Made by a program: the position numbers and the translations under genes
Part shown: in pieces, positions 61,948 to 64,000 of the stretch
Numbering within the stretch: the stretch's first letter is position 1
Layout of the letters: every line of letters begins with the position of its first letter
The notes under the pieces: generated by a model
What the model was told of the DNA's origin: nothing
The model's input: only the letters and a program-made list of their open reading frames with translations
The model's database searches: none
Origin: Phycomyces nitens
Taxonomy: Eukaryota > Mucoromycota > Mucoromycetes > Mucorales > Phycomycetaceae
Assembly (NCBI GenBank): GCA_022702545.1
Contig: JAHRBC010000004.1
Location: forward strand, 1,798,001 to 1,862,000
Length of the DNA stretch: 64,000 bases
Direction of reading: 5' to 3'

Positions 61948-62120
61948 TAGCCAACTCATCGTACAAGTTCATAAAAGTTGGTGCAAGTCCTACAGAATCA
62001 TGTTAAGATCATCAAGAGTTGATTCCTTCAACTTTACTTTGGTGCATGATCCCAGTAGAGCTCAATCTGGACCAATCCCATTGATGTTTCCAGTACAACG
62101 TTTCCTCGCTGGTTGGACAT
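60972..62120 (-). CDS. PPIL1-type spliceosomal cyclophilin
   Basis: Ten exons: 62120-62038, 61989-61965, 61878-61849, 61763-61746, 61660-61645, 61569-61524, 61428-61332, 61251-61215, 61153-61069 and 61014-60972; 159 residues (human PPIL1 is 166). Active-site residues are present: FHRII and [15 protein letters not shown], then [26 protein letters not shown]. The short N-terminus ([23 protein letters not shown]) is specific to PPIL1 rather than CypA. It is a prolyl isomerase of the activated spliceosome. Exons 4 and 5 are 18 and 16 nt. Intron 5 (61570-61644) needs a GC donor (CAAG/GCAAGA), since the GT 8 bp downstream would insert residues into IQGGDP. Confidence 0.93.
61910..61946. repeat. TA dinucleotide microsatellite in PPIL1 intron 2
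   Basis: A near-perfect (TA)n run lies inside intron 2 of the cyclophilin gene (61879-61964). Length polymorphism is likely but should not affect coding. Confidence 0.8.
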
Positions 62121-62320
62121 GCTGTTTTGTAATAAATAAGGATTTAATATATATATATATAAAAAGAGCGAGAGAGATCTAATGCTTGCAAACAAACGCG
62201 AGTTTTTTTCCTTGCTATATACCTCTCTTCTGAGTTTAGATTCATGACGTGTTTTTAAAGATGCCTTTGTCTATCTCTGTGCTTCTTGCTTGATCCTCCT
62301 TTTTAGTGTTCATTCTACAC

Positions 62321-63285
62321 ATGCCATCCCCACGTCAAGGCCGTAATCATCGCCGATCGCGCTCTAGATCACCTCGCTATAGACATTCTAGATCTCCACC
62401 TCGCCATCGAGGACCTCGGCGATCATCTCGTTCTCGCTCTCGTTCTCGTTCTCCAGCCCGGCGTTCATCAAATCAACGACGCAGCTCTAATGATCGACAT
62501 GATCGCCGTCCGGAAGGAGGAAACCGAGGAAGAAAATACGAATGGGGACGGCCAGGAGACAATGAGCCCGAAAAAGAAGAACCCGTGGAGGAGAAACAGG
62601 AGCCAAACTTTGGATTGTCTGGAAAACTTGCGTCCGAAACCAATACCTTGAAAGGTGTCGAATTAAAGTACAACGAGCCTCCCGAGGCTGCAAAACCCAA
62701 ACAACAATGGCGCTTTTATGTCTTCAAGGGAGACGAACAGATTGGTGAGATGCTTTTTTTTTTAATTTTGGCTTGGCTTTGTGGATGGGTTTATTCTGAA
62801 TGTTTGACTTGGCTTAGAGTTGCTTCACATCCATCGACAGAGTGCGTTCTTGATAGGACGGGACCGTGTGGTATGTGCCAATAAAAGACGATGTGGGAGT
62901 TTTATGGGTGCTAAGATGATAGATTGCTCTTCAAGGTAGTGGATATTCCTGTAGACCACCCTTCTTGTTCAAAACAGCATGCGGTTCTCCAGTATAGGCG
63001 TGTGGCCGAAGCAGATGGCAAGAGTAATAACGTTCGCCATGTTGTAAAGTATGTATTTGGCTGGAGTGGTTGTGCCTAGGATAACTAATGAATAATTGGG
63101 CGCATTATTATTATTATCATGTTAGACCATTTATTATTGACCTTGAGTCTACCAACGGAACCTTCCTTAATGGGAACCGTATCCCAAGCACACGATATGT
63201 GGAACTTCGTATCAAGGATGTTCTCAAGTTTGGAAACTCTACTAGAGAATACGTCTTGCTTCATAGTGAGGCTGGTAGTGAATAG
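62321..63285 (+). CDS. SNIP1/Pml1-like FHA protein with RS domain
   Basis: Exons 62321-62744, 62818-62870, 62936-63048 and 63126-63285; 249 residues. The first 70 residues are Arg/Ser-rich (RRSRSRSPRYRHS), as in SNIP1. After an acidic linker comes WRFYVFKGDEQI and an FHA domain: FLIGRDRVV, HPSCSKQHAVLQYR, FIIDLESTNGTFLNG, RYVELRIKDVLKFGNSTREYVLL. This is the layout of SNIP1/DAWDLE and, without the RS part, of yeast Pml1 in the RES (retention and splicing) complex. The divergent neighbour is a PPIL1 cyclophilin, also spliceosomal, 200 bp away; a shared promoter is possible. Confidence 0.9.
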
Positions 63286-63935
63286 TCATCTGGTTAGACC
63301 GGAAAGAATAGAGGAAGGGGAAACAAGGGAAACCTTTTGGTTTGTTGATATCATCTTTAAGGCCAAATGCTCAGCAAAGGTTCACTTTTGGACCCATTAG
63401 ATCTAATGGTTTCTCTTGAGGAGCCAATATTGAGCTCTGTGTAAGCCAAGTGGAATAAAACTGAACACATAAATAAAGCCAAATCTATATTGCTCAGGCG
63501 TAAGGGTACGTTTCTGCCAAGCGTATTGGTTATACTGCTAAATAAATAAATAATAATAAAAGGGCACACGGTGTATTTGTGTCTATGTTTATAGATTTAG
63601 GGCACAAATTTGAATTGACATGATTTTTGCCCTTTCACATAAACCCTTTTAATTAAGCTAGTTTTTCTAATAATTGTTGTGTATGTTTGTTGTACGATGA
63701 ACAGCCACTGGTGATCTGGCTTCGTGTGTATTATGCTCGGAAGAACCCTTGCTGGGTGGGTAAAGGATGACTATTGAGATGTGAGAATACTTGAATAAAT
63801 GATAATCAACGCGTCCATTATTATTATTTTGGAAATACTATAGGGATCCCAAGCCATGTCTGGAGCACCAAGGTGCCTACTCTTTATTGTTAATGATAGT
63901 TCTTTTAACTCTAGCTTTGCTGCTGAGCATTAGGC

Positions 63936-63984
<49 letters not shown>

Positions 63985-64000
63985 GTATAAACAAACGGGA
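63286..64000. other. Terminal intergenic region
   Basis: No gene recognised. Contains a long (TA)n tract at about 63940-63980 near the window end and ATTATTATT at about 63818-63828. The window ends inside this spacer. Confidence 0.55.

Overview
The window is a piece of fungal nuclear chromosome, most likely from an early-diverging lineage (Mucoromycota, probably Mucorales). Evidence: dense short introns with GTAAG/CTAAY/YAG signals, AT-rich intergenic DNA with TA and ATT microsatellites, fungal-type genes (MEF2, SEC62, Yme2, Skt5/Chs4, Slt2 MAP kinase, Gcn4-like bZIP, rhizopuspepsin-type protease), and a degraded member of a protein family that I recall as expanded in mucoralean genomes. The species is an inference.

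Layout. 1-5.2 kb is a compact gene block: 3' end of mitochondrial EF-G2, SEC62, a DGCR6-like polyQ gene, an INO80F/TFPT-like gene and a divergent septin. 5.2-10.6 kb is a gene desert. 10.6-15.7 kb is a 22-exon GBF1/Gea ARF-GEF that stops short of the usual C-terminus. 15.7-25.5 kb is a repeat-rich block: a Tc1/mariner relic, a frameshifted gag-like relic, a GC-richer 262-264 bp tandem array with a two-unit higher-order repeat, a paired direct/inverted repeat, and the degraded lineage-specific gene. From 25.8 kb to the end it is gene-dense again: CHY zinc finger, HUS1, Slt2-type MAPK, an orphan multi-pass membrane protein, Yme2, Skt5/Chs4-like, DUF962, CDP-DAG synthase, a large Eco57I/PglX-like adenine-N6 DNA methyltransferase, a Nudix-fold protein with a broken Nudix box, a secreted beta-trefoil-like protein, a SWT1-like PIN protein, a CHK2/RAD53 kinase, a Gcn4-like bZIP, two small proteins, an aspartic protease, a PPIL1 cyclophilin and a SNIP1/Pml1 FHA protein.

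Functional themes: DNA-damage checkpoint (HUS1, CHK2/RAD53), cell-wall integrity (Slt2 MAPK, Skt5-like activator), mitochondrial maintenance (MEF2, Yme2) and RNA processing (SNIP1, PPIL1, SWT1). Nothing shows that these are physically organised clusters.

Most notable: (1) an intron-bearing bacterial-type adenine methyltransferase, a candidate 6mA writer with no restriction partner beside it; (2) an unusual splicing landscape, with eight GC-AG introns among roughly 115 inferred introns, introns of 26 and 27 nt, and microexons of 13-18 nt; (3) the tandem array with higher-order structure. Gene models were derived by hand from splice signals and frame continuity. No alignment or expression data were available.
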